Shown: positions 25,774-34,414 of the stretch, one piece after another
How the letters are laid out: every line of letters begins with the position of its first letter
How positions within the stretch are numbered: position 1 is the first letter of the stretch
Source: Methylobacillus arboreus
Lineage (GTDB): Bacteria > Pseudomonadota > Gammaproteobacteria > Burkholderiales > Methylophilaceae
Assembly: GCF_020532725.1 (NCBI RefSeq)
Contig: NZ_JAJAVC010000011.1
Span: 408,448-472,447 of the forward strand
Direction: 5' to 3'
Length of the DNA stretch: 64,000 nt
Program-made: the position numbers and the translations under genes
Notes under the pieces: generated by a model
The model's input: the letters and a program-made list of their open reading frames with translations, nothing else
Told to the model about the DNA's origin: nothing
Databases searched by the model: none

Positions 25774-26429
25774 ACGCAGAAAAACGTCAGGAAATATTCC
25801 GCAGGCTTAGCATTGCCATTCCCGAACCTACCACCGAACTTGTGCATCACAGCACGTTTGAACTGCTTGTTGCGGTCATTCTTTCCGCCCAGGCGACTGA
25901 CAAGGGCGTGAATATCGCTACCGCCAAATTGTTCCCCGTGGCGAATACGCCGCAGGCGATACTTGATCTGGGGCTGGAACGACTGGAAAGCTATATCAAG
26001 ACGATAGGGCTTTATCGCGGCAAGGCAAAGAATGTGATGGCAACCTGCCGCATGCTAGTTGAACAATACAATGGTGAGGTGCCTGATACGCGTGAAGCGT
26101 TGGAAAGCCTGCCAGGGGTGGGGCGCAAAACAGCGAATGTCATTTTGAATACGGCCTTCGGTCAACCCACGATTGCGGTAGATACGCATATTTTCCGCCT
26201 GGGTAATCGTATCGGTATTGCACCGGGCAAGACCCCGCTCGAGGTGGAAAACAAACTCATGAAGGCAGTGCCCAAGGAGTATCTGCATGATGCGCACCAT
26301 CTGCTGATCCTGCATGGGCGTTATGTTTGCGTGGCACGCAAACCTAAGTGCGGTGAGTGCGTGATTTATGATCTCTGCGAATATAAGACCAAATCAACGC
26401 CAGCTCCTGCCGTTGCGGGTGCGCTTTGA
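25770..26429 (+). CDS. nth: Endonuclease III
   Basis: A 219-residue bifunctional DNA glycosylase/AP lyase removing oxidised pyrimidines. The helix-hairpin-helix motif with the catalytic lysine is LPGVGRKTANVI, the catalytic aspartate is in VDTHIFRLGNRIG, and the C-terminal 4Fe-4S cluster has the pattern C-X6-C-X2-C-X5-C (CVARKPKCGECVIYDLC). It overlaps rnfB and the FIST gene, so the three are translationally coupled. Confidence 0.97.
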   Translation: MNAEKRQEIFRRLSIAIPEPTTELVHHSTFELLVAVILSAQATDKGVNIATAKLFPVANTPQAILDLGLERLESYIKTIGLYRGKAKNVMATCRMLVEQYNGEVPDTREALESLPGVGRKTANVILNTAFGQPTIAVDTHIFRLGNRIGIAPGKTPLEVENKLMKAVPKEYLHDAHHLLILHGRYVCVARKPKCGECVIYDLCEYKTKSTPAPAVAGAL

Positions 26430-27508
26430 AGGTTGGCACAGGGCTGGCCCGGGGTCATCAGGCCACGCCGGAACTTGCGGCAGAAGCAGTCAGGCAGGCC
26501 CTGGATCACGCCGAACTTGAAATTGCCAATAGCGTATTGTTGTTCCTTAGTCGGGATTTTGCGGGCAATCCACAGCCAGCTTTACAGGCTGCTGCAAAAG
26601 AGGCCAGTACTATCCAGGTCAGCGGTTGTTCTTCCCATGGGATTTTCACGGAAGAGGAGTGGGTGCTGGATGTGCCTGCCGCAGCGGCCATGGTGTTGGG
26701 TGACGGCGTGGCGTTGAGTGGTGCAAGACAAGCAGGCGACCTGCTGCTTACCTTGACCGCACCGAATGCCTTGAATGCTACCTGGATGCACTTGTCCGGC
26801 GCACGTTTTGGCGGAGTGGCTGGCGATGCGACCGGCCGAGGACAATTCTCCGTCTGGGAAAACGGCAAGGGTGCATCGCGTGGTTATTGTGAGTTGGGCT
26901 TGCATGGCGCGGTCGGTGAGGTAGTTGCCGCACATAGCGTGAAACGGATTGGTGCGCCGCAACGGATTGAAAAAGTGAATGGTCATGATGTGATGCTGCT
27001 TTCCAGCCAAACGGCATGGGCAAGTCTCAACAATACTCTTGATATCCATGGAGTAGATGTCGCTGCCGGCGCGCCTTATCACCGTTTAATGGTCATGCTC
27101 GCAGAGGATGAGCCTGCGCTGCTACGAGGGGATTACCAACTGGCATCCATCATTGGCGCTGATGCAGCATCACAGTCCGTGACACTGGCAAAGGAGATAG
27201 CCACTGGCAGCTGGCTGGCCTGGGGTATCCTGGATGCTGAAGCGGCGCAGCAAAACCTGCTCACCCAGATCGAGTCTGCCAGTGGCAGGCTACCGGGCCA
27301 TCCGGCATTCGGCCTGATGTTTTCCTGCCTGGCGCGGGGGCCGCATTTATACGACGGTATTGACCGTGATATCGCGTTATTGAAACATTGTTACCCTGGC
27401 ATGCCGGTGATCGGGTTTTATGGCAATGGCGAGATTGCCCCGGTCCATGGCCGCAATGAATTACTTCAGCACTCCGTCGTGCTGGCCTTGTTTGCTGCTG
27501 AAAGCTGA
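26426..27508 (+). CDS. FIST-domain sensory protein
   Basis: A 360-residue protein with an N-terminal FIST domain (about residues 30-210) and a FIST_C domain (about 220-345, ending in GFYGNGEIAPV). FIST domains are thought to bind small ligands, possibly amino acids, and are often found with signalling partners. Translation appears to start at TTG 26426, whose last bases overlap the nth stop codon; no better start exists nearby. It is followed four bases later by thiD. The ligand is unknown. Confidence 0.85.
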   Translation: MKVGTGLARGHQATPELAAEAVRQALDHAELEIANSVLLFLSRDFAGNPQPALQAAAKEASTIQVSGCSSHGIFTEEEWVLDVPAAAAMVLGDGVALSGARQAGDLLLTLTAPNALNATWMHLSGARFGGVAGDATGRGQFSVWENGKGASRGYCELGLHGAVGEVVAAHSVKRIGAPQRIEKVNGHDVMLLSSQTAWASLNNTLDIHGVDVAAGAPYHRLMVMLAEDEPALLRGDYQLASIIGADAASQSVTLAKEIATGSWLAWGILDAEAAQQNLLTQIESASGRLPGHPAFGLMFSCLARGPHLYDGIDRDIALLKHCYPGMPVIGFYGNGEIAPVHGRNELLQHSVVLALFAAES

Positions 27509-27512
27509 AATT

Positions 27513-28379
27513 ATGAATACACCAACATTATTGAACCCAGGCAATCGCTACCCGCGCGTGCTCTCCATTGCTGGCTCCGACAGCAGTGGCGGGGCCGGTA
27601 TCCAGGCCGACCTCAAGACTTTTTCTGCGCTTGGCTGTTATGGCATGACGGCAATCACGGCCTTGACAGCGCAAAACACGCAGGGTGTGCGTGCTATCCA
27701 TAATGTGCCTGCACAAATGCTGCGCGACCAGATTGATGCCGTAGTCGAGGATATCGGTGTGGACGCGGTCAAGATCGGCATGCTGCATTCGCCGGAGATT
27801 GTGATGACCGTCGCCGCGGCACTGGATGCGCATGGCCTTAAACAAGTGGTACTCGATCCCGTCATGGTATCAGCCAATGGCGCCAAGCTGATTTCGGATG
27901 AAGCGGTTGCGGTATTGGTGCGCGAGCTGTTTCCCCGTGCGCTGGTCGTCACGCCTAACCTGGATGAGGCGATATTGCTGCTTGGACGAAAGCTGACTGC
28001 CACGGATGAACTGGAGCAGGCTGCAGAAGAATTACTCAAGCAGGGGGCGCATGCTGTATTGCTCAAGGGCGGCCATCTGCCTGGTCATGATGTCGTTGAT
28101 ATCCTGGTGCGAGCGAATGCCGACGGCCAGATTGCTGAAGTGCACAAACTGCATTCCCTGCGGATTTCCACCCATAACCTGCATGGCACGGGCTGCACGT
28201 TGTCATCTGCGCTGGCTGCCTACCTGGCGCTTGGGTTCAACCTGCCCGATGCCGTGCAGGCCGCCAGAATTTATGTGCGTTCCGCCCTCTATGCCGGCTC
28301 CCATGTGCGCACGGGCGCAGGCGTCGGCCCGCTTAATCATGGCTTCGCCCCGCAAGCCATGAAGGTGTGGGAGAGCTGA
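27513..28379 (+). CDS. thiD: Hydroxymethylpyrimidine/phosphomethylpyrimidine kinase
   Basis: A 288-residue ribokinase-fold kinase that phosphorylates HMP and HMP-P in thiamine synthesis. Signature motifs are SIAGSDSSGGAGIQAD near the N-terminus and HGTGCTLSSALAA near the C-terminus. The start at 27513 lies just after the FIST stop codon; the open frame extends upstream inside the FIST gene and is not used. The DUF1841 gene starts in its stop codon. No TPP riboswitch was seen upstream, consistent with its place inside an operon. Confidence 0.95.
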   Translation: MNTPTLLNPGNRYPRVLSIAGSDSSGGAGIQADLKTFSALGCYGMTAITALTAQNTQGVRAIHNVPAQMLRDQIDAVVEDIGVDAVKIGMLHSPEIVMTVAAALDAHGLKQVVLDPVMVSANGAKLISDEAVAVLVRELFPRALVVTPNLDEAILLLGRKLTATDELEQAAEELLKQGAHAVLLKGGHLPGHDVVDILVRANADGQIAEVHKLHSLRISTHNLHGTGCTLSSALAAYLALGFNLPDAVQAARIYVRSALYAGSHVRTGAGVGPLNHGFAPQAMKVWES

Positions 28380-28816
28380 TGGCCTTGTTCAACCCCAGCC
28401 GCGATCAGGTACGCCTGTTCTTTTTTGACAGCTGGGCCAAGTTTAATGCCCAACAACCGTTGACTGACCTGGAGAAACTGGCGGTAGAGGTGATGCAGAT
28501 GCACCCGGAATATCACCATGTGCTGAATGCGCCTGAAACTTACCTTGACCAGTCATATTTTCCGGAAATGGGGGAAACAAATCCTTTCCTGCATATGAGC
28601 CTGCATCTTTCCGTCCTGGAGCAGGTGGCGATAGACCAGCCACCGGGGATCAATGCGGCTTATCACAGTTTGTGGCGCAAATATGATGATGCATATACAG
28701 CACAACATGATTTGATGGAATGCCTGGCTGAGACAATATGGCAGGCACAGCGTCAAGGCCAGCCTTTGGACGTGCAGGCCTATATCGATAGCATTGAAGC
28801 CAAAGTCAGGGCTTAG
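28379..28816 (+). CDS. DUF1841 family protein
   Basis: A 145-residue soluble protein that begins MALFNPSRDQVRLFFFDSW and contains HPEYH and NPFLHMSLHLSV, which are hallmarks of the DUF1841 family of beta- and gammaproteobacteria. The conserved histidines could bind metal, but the function is unknown. Its ATG overlaps the thiD stop codon, so it is translationally coupled and closes the rnfB-nth-FIST-thiD operon. Confidence 0.85.
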   Translation: MALFNPSRDQVRLFFFDSWAKFNAQQPLTDLEKLAVEVMQMHPEYHHVLNAPETYLDQSYFPEMGETNPFLHMSLHLSVLEQVAIDQPPGINAAYHSLWRKYDDAYTAQHDLMECLAETIWQAQRQGQPLDVQAYIDSIEAKVRA

Positions 28817-28853
28817 CTTCTTTTAAGACTGGCTTGCGCGCAAGGGAAAGATT

Positions 28854-30512
28854 CTAGCTTAGCTGTTGGTGGGTATGCTCAGTCTCAGGCGTGAGGTGTG
28901 CACTATGCTGCCCATGGTGACTGTCGAGCAGGCTGTAATAATTGGAAGGCTCCAATACCGTGGGTAAAGCTTCTTCTGCAAGCAATGGGTAATCCTTGCT
29001 GTAATGCAGCCCTCGGCTTTCCTTGCGATCCATAGCGCTTTTTACGATTAACTCAGCTACCTGTAGCAAATTGCGCAATTCAATGAGATTGTTGCTGATG
29101 CGGAAATTGCTGTAGAACTCGTGTACTTCATCGCGCAGCAAATGGATACGGTGAAGGGCGCGCGTCAGGCGCTTGTTGGTACGGACGATACCGACGTAGT
29201 TCCACATGGTCCGCCGCAACTCGCTCCAGTTGTGGGTGATGATCACTTCTTCGTCTGCGTCGGTGACGCGGCTTTCGTCCCAATAAGGCAATTTGACCAC
29301 TGGTATAGGCGGCTGGGCCAGGATGTCATGGGCAACCGCCTGGCCGAATACCAGGCATTCCAGCAGCGAGTTGCTGGCAAGGCGGTTGGCACCATGCAGG
29401 CCGGTACAGGCGGTTTCGCCGATGGCATAAAGCCGTGGAATGTCCGTGCGGCCGATATGGTCAGTCATGATGCCACCGCAGCTATAGTGGGCAGCGGGAA
29501 CAACCGGGATCGGTTCGCGTGTGATGTCTATTCCCAGTTCGAAACAACGGCGGTAAATCGTAGGGAAGTGAGACAGGATGAAGTCCGCAGGCTTGTGCGA
29601 GATGTCGAGGTATACACAGTCCAGGCCGCGCTTTTTCATCTCGAAATCAATCGCGCGGGCGACGATATCGCGCGGCGCCAGTTCTGCACGTTCATCGTGC
29701 CAGGTCATGAAGCGCGAGCCGTCAGGCAGCTTGAGCAAACCTCCTTCGCCACGTACTGCTTCTGTAATGAGGAAGGATTTGGCTTCGGGGTGATAGAGGC
29801 AAGTGGGGTGGAACTGGATGAATTCCATATTGGCGATACGACATCCGGCACGCCAGGCCATGGCAACGCCGTCCCCAGAGGAAACATCCGGGTTGGTGGT
29901 ATAGAGATAGACTTTGCCTGCGCCGCCTGTGGCGAGCACGGTATGTTGTGATGCAATGGTGGAAACCTTGCCGCTGGTGTTGTCGAGCACATAAGCACCC
30001 AGGCAGGCGCTGCCTTCCATGTTGACTTTGCCTGCGGTGATCAGGTCGACGGCAATGTGATCTTCCAGGACGGTAATATTGGGATGCTGGCGCACCTTCT
30101 CGGCCAGGGTTTTTTGCACGGCGTGACCAGTGGCGTCAGCCGCATGAATAATGCGGCGATGGCTGTGACCGCCTTCGCGTGTCAGGTGGAAGCCACTGTC
30201 GTCGTCTTCGCGTGTGAACGGGACACCTTCTGTAATCAGCCATTCCACGGTTTCCCGCCCATGCTCGGCAACCAGCCGCGTTACCGCTGCATCGCACAGG
30301 CCTGCGCCTGCGGTCAGGGTATCTTGTATATGTGCTTCTATTGAATCATTATCTGTCAGTACTGCAGCAATACCGCCTTGGGCCCAGTTGCTGGCTCCAT
30401 CATTGATGCCGCGCTTGCTGATCAGGCAGACTGTCTTGTCTGCGCCGACTTTGAGTGCCAGTGTGAGACCAGCCAAGCCGCTGCCGATGATAAGAACGTC
30501 GTATTGCTGCAT
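28854..30512 (-). CDS. nadB: L-aspartate oxidase
   Basis: A 552-residue flavoprotein of NAD synthesis that oxidises aspartate to iminoaspartate. The FAD-binding motif [11 protein letters not shown] opens the protein, [13 protein letters not shown] and HPTCLYHP follow, and the substrate-loop motif AAHYSCGGI is present. The start at 30512 gives the family N-terminus [12 protein letters not shown]; the frame stays open far upstream, but that part overlaps the divergent rpoE promoter region and is not coding. The partner quinolinate synthase gene is not in the window. Confidence 0.95.
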   Translation of the reverse strand: MQQYDVLIIGSGLAGLTLALKVGADKTVCLISKRGINDGASNWAQGGIAAVLTDNDSIEAHIQDTLTAGAGLCDAAVTRLVAEHGRETVEWLITEGVPFTREDDDSGFHLTREGGHSHRRIIHAADATGHAVQKTLAEKVRQHPNITVLEDHIAVDLITAGKVNMEGSACLGAYVLDNTSGKVSTIASQHTVLATGGAGKVYLYTTNPDVSSGDGVAMAWRAGCRIANMEFIQFHPTCLYHPEAKSFLITEAVRGEGGLLKLPDGSRFMTWHDERAELAPRDIVARAIDFEMKKRGLDCVYLDISHKPADFILSHFPTIYRRCFELGIDITREPIPVVPAAHYSCGGIMTDHIGRTDIPRLYAIGETACTGLHGANRLASNSLLECLVFGQAVAHDILAQPPIPVVKLPYWDESRVTDADEEVIITHNWSELRRTMWNYVGIVRTNKRLTRALHRIHLLRDEVHEFYSNFRISNNLIELRNLLQVAELIVKSAMDRKESRGLHYSKDYPLLAEEALPTVLEPSNYYSLLDSHHGQHSAHLTPETEHTHQQLS

Positions 30513-30530
30513 AAGAACCCGAAATTGGAT

Positions 30531-30558
30531 GAACTTTCGCGAGTGTAGCGCTGTCTCT
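30531..30558 (+). promoter_or_regulatory. Candidate sigma-E promoter of rpoE operon
   Basis: GAACTT at 30531-30536 and TCTCT at 30554-30558 are separated by 17 bases. This resembles the GAACTT-N16/17-TCTGA pattern of RpoE/AlgU promoters, which commonly drive rpoE autoregulation. It would give a leader of about 140 bases before the rpoE start. The -10 match is incomplete. Confidence 0.4.
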
Positions 30559-30705
30559 CCTACTAAGCTAGTCATGAAAAGCAAAGGGAAGGTCATGATA
30601 AAGACAAATAATTTCGAGGAATTTTCGCGCCTGGGGTTCGTTGACACCGGTGTGCGCGGGTATACTCCGTCTGTCAAGAAAACACAGACAGGGAGCATGG
30701 CCGCG

Positions 30706-31323
30706 ATGGCAGTAACCCCGCCGGCGGGCAATCGGGAAATAGACCAGCAGTTGGTTGAACGTGCGCAAAGTGGTGACAAGCGTGCTTTTGGCTTGCTGGT
30801 AGACAAGTACCAGCGCAAGCTGGGACGCCTGCTCTCGCGTTTGATCAGGGATCCGGCAGAAGTCGAGGATGTGGTGCAGGAGTCTTTTATCAAGGCTTAC
30901 CGCGCCCTGCCCAGCTTCCGTGGCGACAGTGCGTTTTACACCTGGCTATACCGGATTGGCATCAACACTGCCAAGAATTATCTGGTAGCGATGGGGCGCA
31001 GGCCCCAGGCGACAGGCGATATTGAAATCGAGGATGCTGAAAACTTTGAAGATGGTGACGAGTTACGCACCATGGATACGCCTGAGACAGAGTTGATGGG
31101 CAAGGAAATTGCCCAAACCGTGAACGATACGGTGGCGGCCTTGCCGGAAGAATTGCGCACAGCGATTACCCTGCGCGAGATAGAAGGCTTGAGCTATGAA
31201 GAAATTGCTACGATGATGGATTGCCCGATAGGGACCGTGCGCTCGCGTATTTTCCGCGCACGTGAAACGATTGCCCAAAAGTTGCGTCCTTTATTGGACA
31301 CCCCCGAAAACAGGAGATGGTAA
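30706..31323 (+). CDS. rpoE: RNA polymerase sigma factor RpoE (AlgU type)
   Basis: A 205-residue ECF sigma factor for envelope stress. Region 2 includes [37 protein letters not shown] and region 4 includes [32 protein letters not shown], both typical of RpoE/AlgU. The start at 30706 is chosen because GGGAG lies ten bases upstream; the ATG at 30697 has it only one base away. The anti-sigma gene rseA starts in its stop codon (TAATG), followed by rseB and the HtrA-type protease gene, the full regulatory circuit. Confidence 0.95.
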   Translation: MAVTPPAGNREIDQQLVERAQSGDKRAFGLLVDKYQRKLGRLLSRLIRDPAEVEDVVQESFIKAYRALPSFRGDSAFYTWLYRIGINTAKNYLVAMGRRPQATGDIEIEDAENFEDGDELRTMDTPETELMGKEIAQTVNDTVAALPEELRTAITLREIEGLSYEEIATMMDCPIGTVRSRIFRARETIAQKLRPLLDTPENRRW

Positions 31324-31781
31324 TGAAAAGTCAAATTTCGGCGCTGATGGATGGAGATGTGGCGCTTGAGGATGCAGAGTACCTGTATACGACTTTGAAG
31401 TCTGGTGGCGAGACCACGCAGGCTTGGGCCGATTACCATCTGATTGGTGATGCCATGCGTGGCAATCCTGTTTTCAACCCCGATTTTACAGAGCGATTAA
31501 TGGCCAGTCTGGATCAGGAGCCGATTCTGCTCGTGCCTGCCGTCAAACGTAAACAGGCGCTACTGAAGAACAGCAAGCTCTGGTCTGTGGCGGCTTCGGT
31601 TTCCGCGGTGGCATTTGTGGGCTGGGTGGTATTGCAGCAACAAGTGCAAAACGGCATCGATGATGATGCAACACCAATGGAAATTGCTCAAAGCTTGCCA
31701 GCCGACTACTGGTTGGCACACCAGTCTCAAGCTTCCAATAACTCTGCTTACTATATCCAGCCAGCCAACTATTCGGAGTAG
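31323..31781 (+). CDS. rseA: Anti-sigma-E factor RseA/MucA
   Basis: A 152-residue inner-membrane anti-sigma factor. The N-terminal sigma-binding domain begins [19 protein letters not shown] and includes WADYHLIGDAMRG. A membrane segment lies at about residues 83-103 (WSVAASVSAVAFVGWVVL), then a short periplasmic part. AGGAG precedes the ATG, which overlaps the rpoE stop codon. Its release of RpoE would depend on regulated proteolysis in the membrane, as in E. coli and Pseudomonas. Confidence 0.92.
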   Translation: MKSQISALMDGDVALEDAEYLYTTLKSGGETTQAWADYHLIGDAMRGNPVFNPDFTERLMASLDQEPILLVPAVKRKQALLKNSKLWSVAASVSAVAFVGWVVLQQQVQNGIDDDATPMEIAQSLPADYWLAHQSQASNNSAYYIQPANYSE

Positions 31782-31788
31782 CCGGTAG

Positions 31789-32745
31789 ATGAAGCGTTTT
31801 CTGCTGGCTTTTCTGCTGGCAACTCCGATAGTAGTTGTGCATGCTGAATCTGAAGACCCATGGCTTGTGCTGAAAAAAGCGGCACAAGCCGCACATGACC
31901 TCAGTTATGCCGGAGTGTTCATTTATCAGTCGGGCGAAAACGTCAAGTCGGTCCAGATTACCCACACGAATTCCGGGCAGGGCGAATATGCGCGCGTGGT
32001 AGTGCTTGACGGCACACCGCGCGAAATGCTGAGCCAGGGCAGCGATGTTGTCATTTTTAGTCCCAAGAACGAAAAAGTCATCATGGAAAAACGGCGTGCG
32101 CACAATTTGTTCCCAGCTGTGCTGCCCGTTGATATTGAACATCTCAAAGCCAGTTACCAAGCTAGGATAGGCGGCACGGAGCGGGTCGCGGGCCGTGACG
32201 GACGTGTTGTTTTTCTTGATCCGCGCGATAGCCTGCGCTATGCCTATAAGTTCTGGGCGGATCGCGAATATGGATTGTTGCTCAAGTCATTGATGCTGAA
32301 TGAGCAGAAACAAATGTTGGAAAAGATGGCTTTCAGCCAGGTGAATATGCTGGAAGACCAGGGCATGGACTGGTTCCATCCCAACGTCGATCATAGCAAG
32401 CATTACATCCTCGAAGAAGCCAATGCCCAACCCGCCCAGGAAAGTTCTGGCTGGACAGTGGGCGCCTTGCCCGCTGGTTACCGCAAGGTAGAACAGGTCA
32501 CGCGCCTCGTGCCTGGCAAGACTGCGCCTGTGACCCAGGTAATTTTTACTGACGGCCTGGCTTCTGTGTCTCTCTTCATTGAACCTTTATCCAAAGGTAT
32601 TCGTCCTAAGATCGGTCAGACCTCGAAAGGGGCAACCAATTTTTATGCCAATGTCAGCAAAGGGCATCAAATTCTGGTAGTCGGCGAGGTTCCTGCTGCG
32701 ACTGTGGCGCAAATTGGCAGTGCGGTCAGTTTCAGTAGCAAGTAA
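31789..32745 (+). CDS. rseB: Periplasmic sigma-E regulator RseB/MucB
   Basis: A 318-residue exported protein with a signal peptide cut near VVVHAES. The MucB/RseB N-terminal lipid-sensing domain (about residues 22-190, LSYAGVFIYQSGENVKSVQITH) and the smaller C-terminal domain that contacts RseA are both present. It lies eight bases after rseA and protects the anti-sigma factor from cleavage until misfolded envelope material is sensed. Confidence 0.93.
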   Translation: MKRFLLAFLLATPIVVVHAESEDPWLVLKKAAQAAHDLSYAGVFIYQSGENVKSVQITHTNSGQGEYARVVVLDGTPREMLSQGSDVVIFSPKNEKVIMEKRRAHNLFPAVLPVDIEHLKASYQARIGGTERVAGRDGRVVFLDPRDSLRYAYKFWADREYGLLLKSLMLNEQKQMLEKMAFSQVNMLEDQGMDWFHPNVDHSKHYILEEANAQPAQESSGWTVGALPAGYRKVEQVTRLVPGKTAPVTQVIFTDGLASVSLFIEPLSKGIRPKIGQTSKGATNFYANVSKGHQILVVGEVPAATVAQIGSAVSFSSK

Positions 32746-32875
32746 GACTTCATGTGATTGGCTTCGGCCTGGCAGAGTGGTTGCTGCGTGGCGGAAGCAT
32801 TGTGATAGATGGTGTGAGAGTGTGCTGCTGATTGCTTAGTAGCGTATGAGTGTGACGTGTTAACGAGGTGAATCA

Positions 32876-34309
32876 ATGTTTAAGAGGCTAATTGCCGTTT
32901 CAGCAATTTGTTTATCTGTTGGGCTGTCTGCGGCAACACCGGCTTTGGCCAAGGAGCTGCCGGATTTTACGGAACTGGCTGAAAAGCAGGGCGCTGCGGT
33001 TGTGAATATCAGTGTGACGCAGGTGGTGCAGGCTGGCCCTGGAGGTTCTCCTTTTCAGGGTGGGCCTGACGATGAGGCGTTGAATGAGTTTTTCCGCCGC
33101 TTTGGCATTCCTGGATTCCCGGGAGTTCCTCGTGGCCAGGGTGAACCGCAACAGCCTGAGTTCAAGTCCCAGTCGCTGGGTTCGGGCTTCATCATCAGCA
33201 ATGATGGTTATATCCTGACCAATGCCCATGTGGTACGTGAGGCAGATGAGGTGATTGTTAAACTCAACGACAAGCGCGAATTCAAGGCCAAGATTGTTGG
33301 TGCTGATCGGCGCACCGATGTGGCCTTGCTCAAGATTGATGCAACAGGTTTGCCTAAGGTCAACATCGGCAATCCTGAACAGCTCAAGGTAGGTGAGTGG
33401 GTGGTGGCGATCGGTTCGCCTTTCGGGCTGGAAAGTACCCTCACTGCCGGGGTGGTCAGCGCAAAGGGCCGCGCGTTGCCGCAAGAGAATTTTGTGCCAT
33501 TTATCCAGACCGATGTGGCGATCAACCCAGGTAACTCGGGCGGGCCGCTGTTCAATCTCAAGGGCGAGGTTGTCGGCGTGAATTCCCAGATATACAGCCG
33601 TACCGGCGGTTACATGGGCCTTTCTTTCGCCATTCCTATCGATGTCGCCATTGACGTGTCCAACCAGCTCAAGGCTACCGGTCGCGTGGCGCGGGGCTGG
33701 CTCGGTATCGGTATCCAGGAAATCACCAAGGATCTGGCTGAGTCGTTCGGCATGAAGAATACCAGCGGTGCATTGGTGGCAGGGGTGGAAAAGGGCAGTC
33801 CTGCTGAAAAAGGCGGGCTGGAAGCGGGCGATGTCGTGGTCAAGTTCGACGGCAAGCCTGTAGTGACGTCCGCGGACCTGCCGCGGATTGTAGGCGCTAC
33901 CAAGCCTGGCAAGCAGGTGCCTGTGGAAGTGTTGCGCAAAGGCGCAAGCAAAACACTGAACATTGCCCTGGGTGAAATGCCAGCTGACAAGGATGAAGTC
34001 GTGGCAACATCGCAGCCTAATGCCAAACCGGAAGCCAACCGGCTCGGGTTGACCTTGCGCGAATTGACACCGCAACAGCGCCGCAACCTGAATGGCCGCA
34101 ATGCCTTGATCGTGGTGGATGCGCAAGGTGCGGCGGCACAGGCAGGTATCCGCCGTGGTGATTTGGTCCTGGCGTTGAATAATACCGAGGTGCAAAGCCT
34201 GGAGCAGTTTGCCAAGCAGGTGAATGCGGTGCCTGCTGGTAAAACAGTGGCGTTGCTGGTGCAGCGTGGCGATAACACCTTGTATGTGCCGGTCAAGATT
34301 GGTAAGTAA
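32876..34309 (+). CDS. mucD: Periplasmic serine protease, HtrA/DegP/MucD family
   Basis: A 477-residue HtrA-type protease-chaperone. A signal peptide of about 25 residues (cut near ALAKEL) is followed by the trypsin-like domain with His118 (TNAHVV), Asp148 (RRTDVALLKID) and Ser221 (NPGNSGGPL), and two PDZ domains (about residues 265-355 and 385-475). It degrades misfolded envelope proteins and is the last gene of the sigma-E circuit here, the position of mucD in Pseudomonas. A 130-base gap separates it from rseB, so it may also have its own promoter. Confidence 0.95.
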   Translation: MFKRLIAVSAICLSVGLSAATPALAKELPDFTELAEKQGAAVVNISVTQVVQAGPGGSPFQGGPDDEALNEFFRRFGIPGFPGVPRGQGEPQQPEFKSQSLGSGFIISNDGYILTNAHVVREADEVIVKLNDKREFKAKIVGADRRTDVALLKIDATGLPKVNIGNPEQLKVGEWVVAIGSPFGLESTLTAGVVSAKGRALPQENFVPFIQTDVAINPGNSGGPLFNLKGEVVGVNSQIYSRTGGYMGLSFAIPIDVAIDVSNQLKATGRVARGWLGIGIQEITKDLAESFGMKNTSGALVAGVEKGSPAEKGGLEAGDVVVKFDGKPVVTSADLPRIVGATKPGKQVPVEVLRKGASKTLNIALGEMPADKDEVVATSQPNAKPEANRLGLTLRELTPQQRRNLNGRNALIVVDAQGAAAQAGIRRGDLVLALNNTEVQSLEQFAKQVNAVPAGKTVALLVQRGDNTLYVPVKIGK

Positions 34310-34365
34310 AACATGCTAATCGCGGGTATTTGCGGTAAAATCCGCTACTAACTAGTATGTTGTAA

Positions 34366-34389
34366 AAGGGCGCTTCGGCGCCCTTCTTT
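34366..34389 (+). terminator. Terminator between mucD and lepA
   Basis: An 8-bp stem AAGGGCGC/GCGCCCTT closed by a TTCG tetraloop is followed by a short T-rich tail (CTTTA). The exceptionally stable loop suggests real termination or attenuation between the sigma-E circuit and the lepA operon. Confidence 0.75.
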
Positions 34390-34414
34390 ACTTGGCTTAA
34401 TCCAGAATAACTAC

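Noticed and set aside
30641-30666. TTGACA and TATACT upstream of rpoE
   Set aside because: The hexamers look good but the spacer is only 14 bases, too short for a sigma-70 promoter.
32912-34195. 427-codon minus-strand frame opposite the HtrA gene
   Set aside because: The plus strand encodes an intact HtrA protease with its catalytic triad; the antisense frame is rich in His/Arg and has no recognisable domain.
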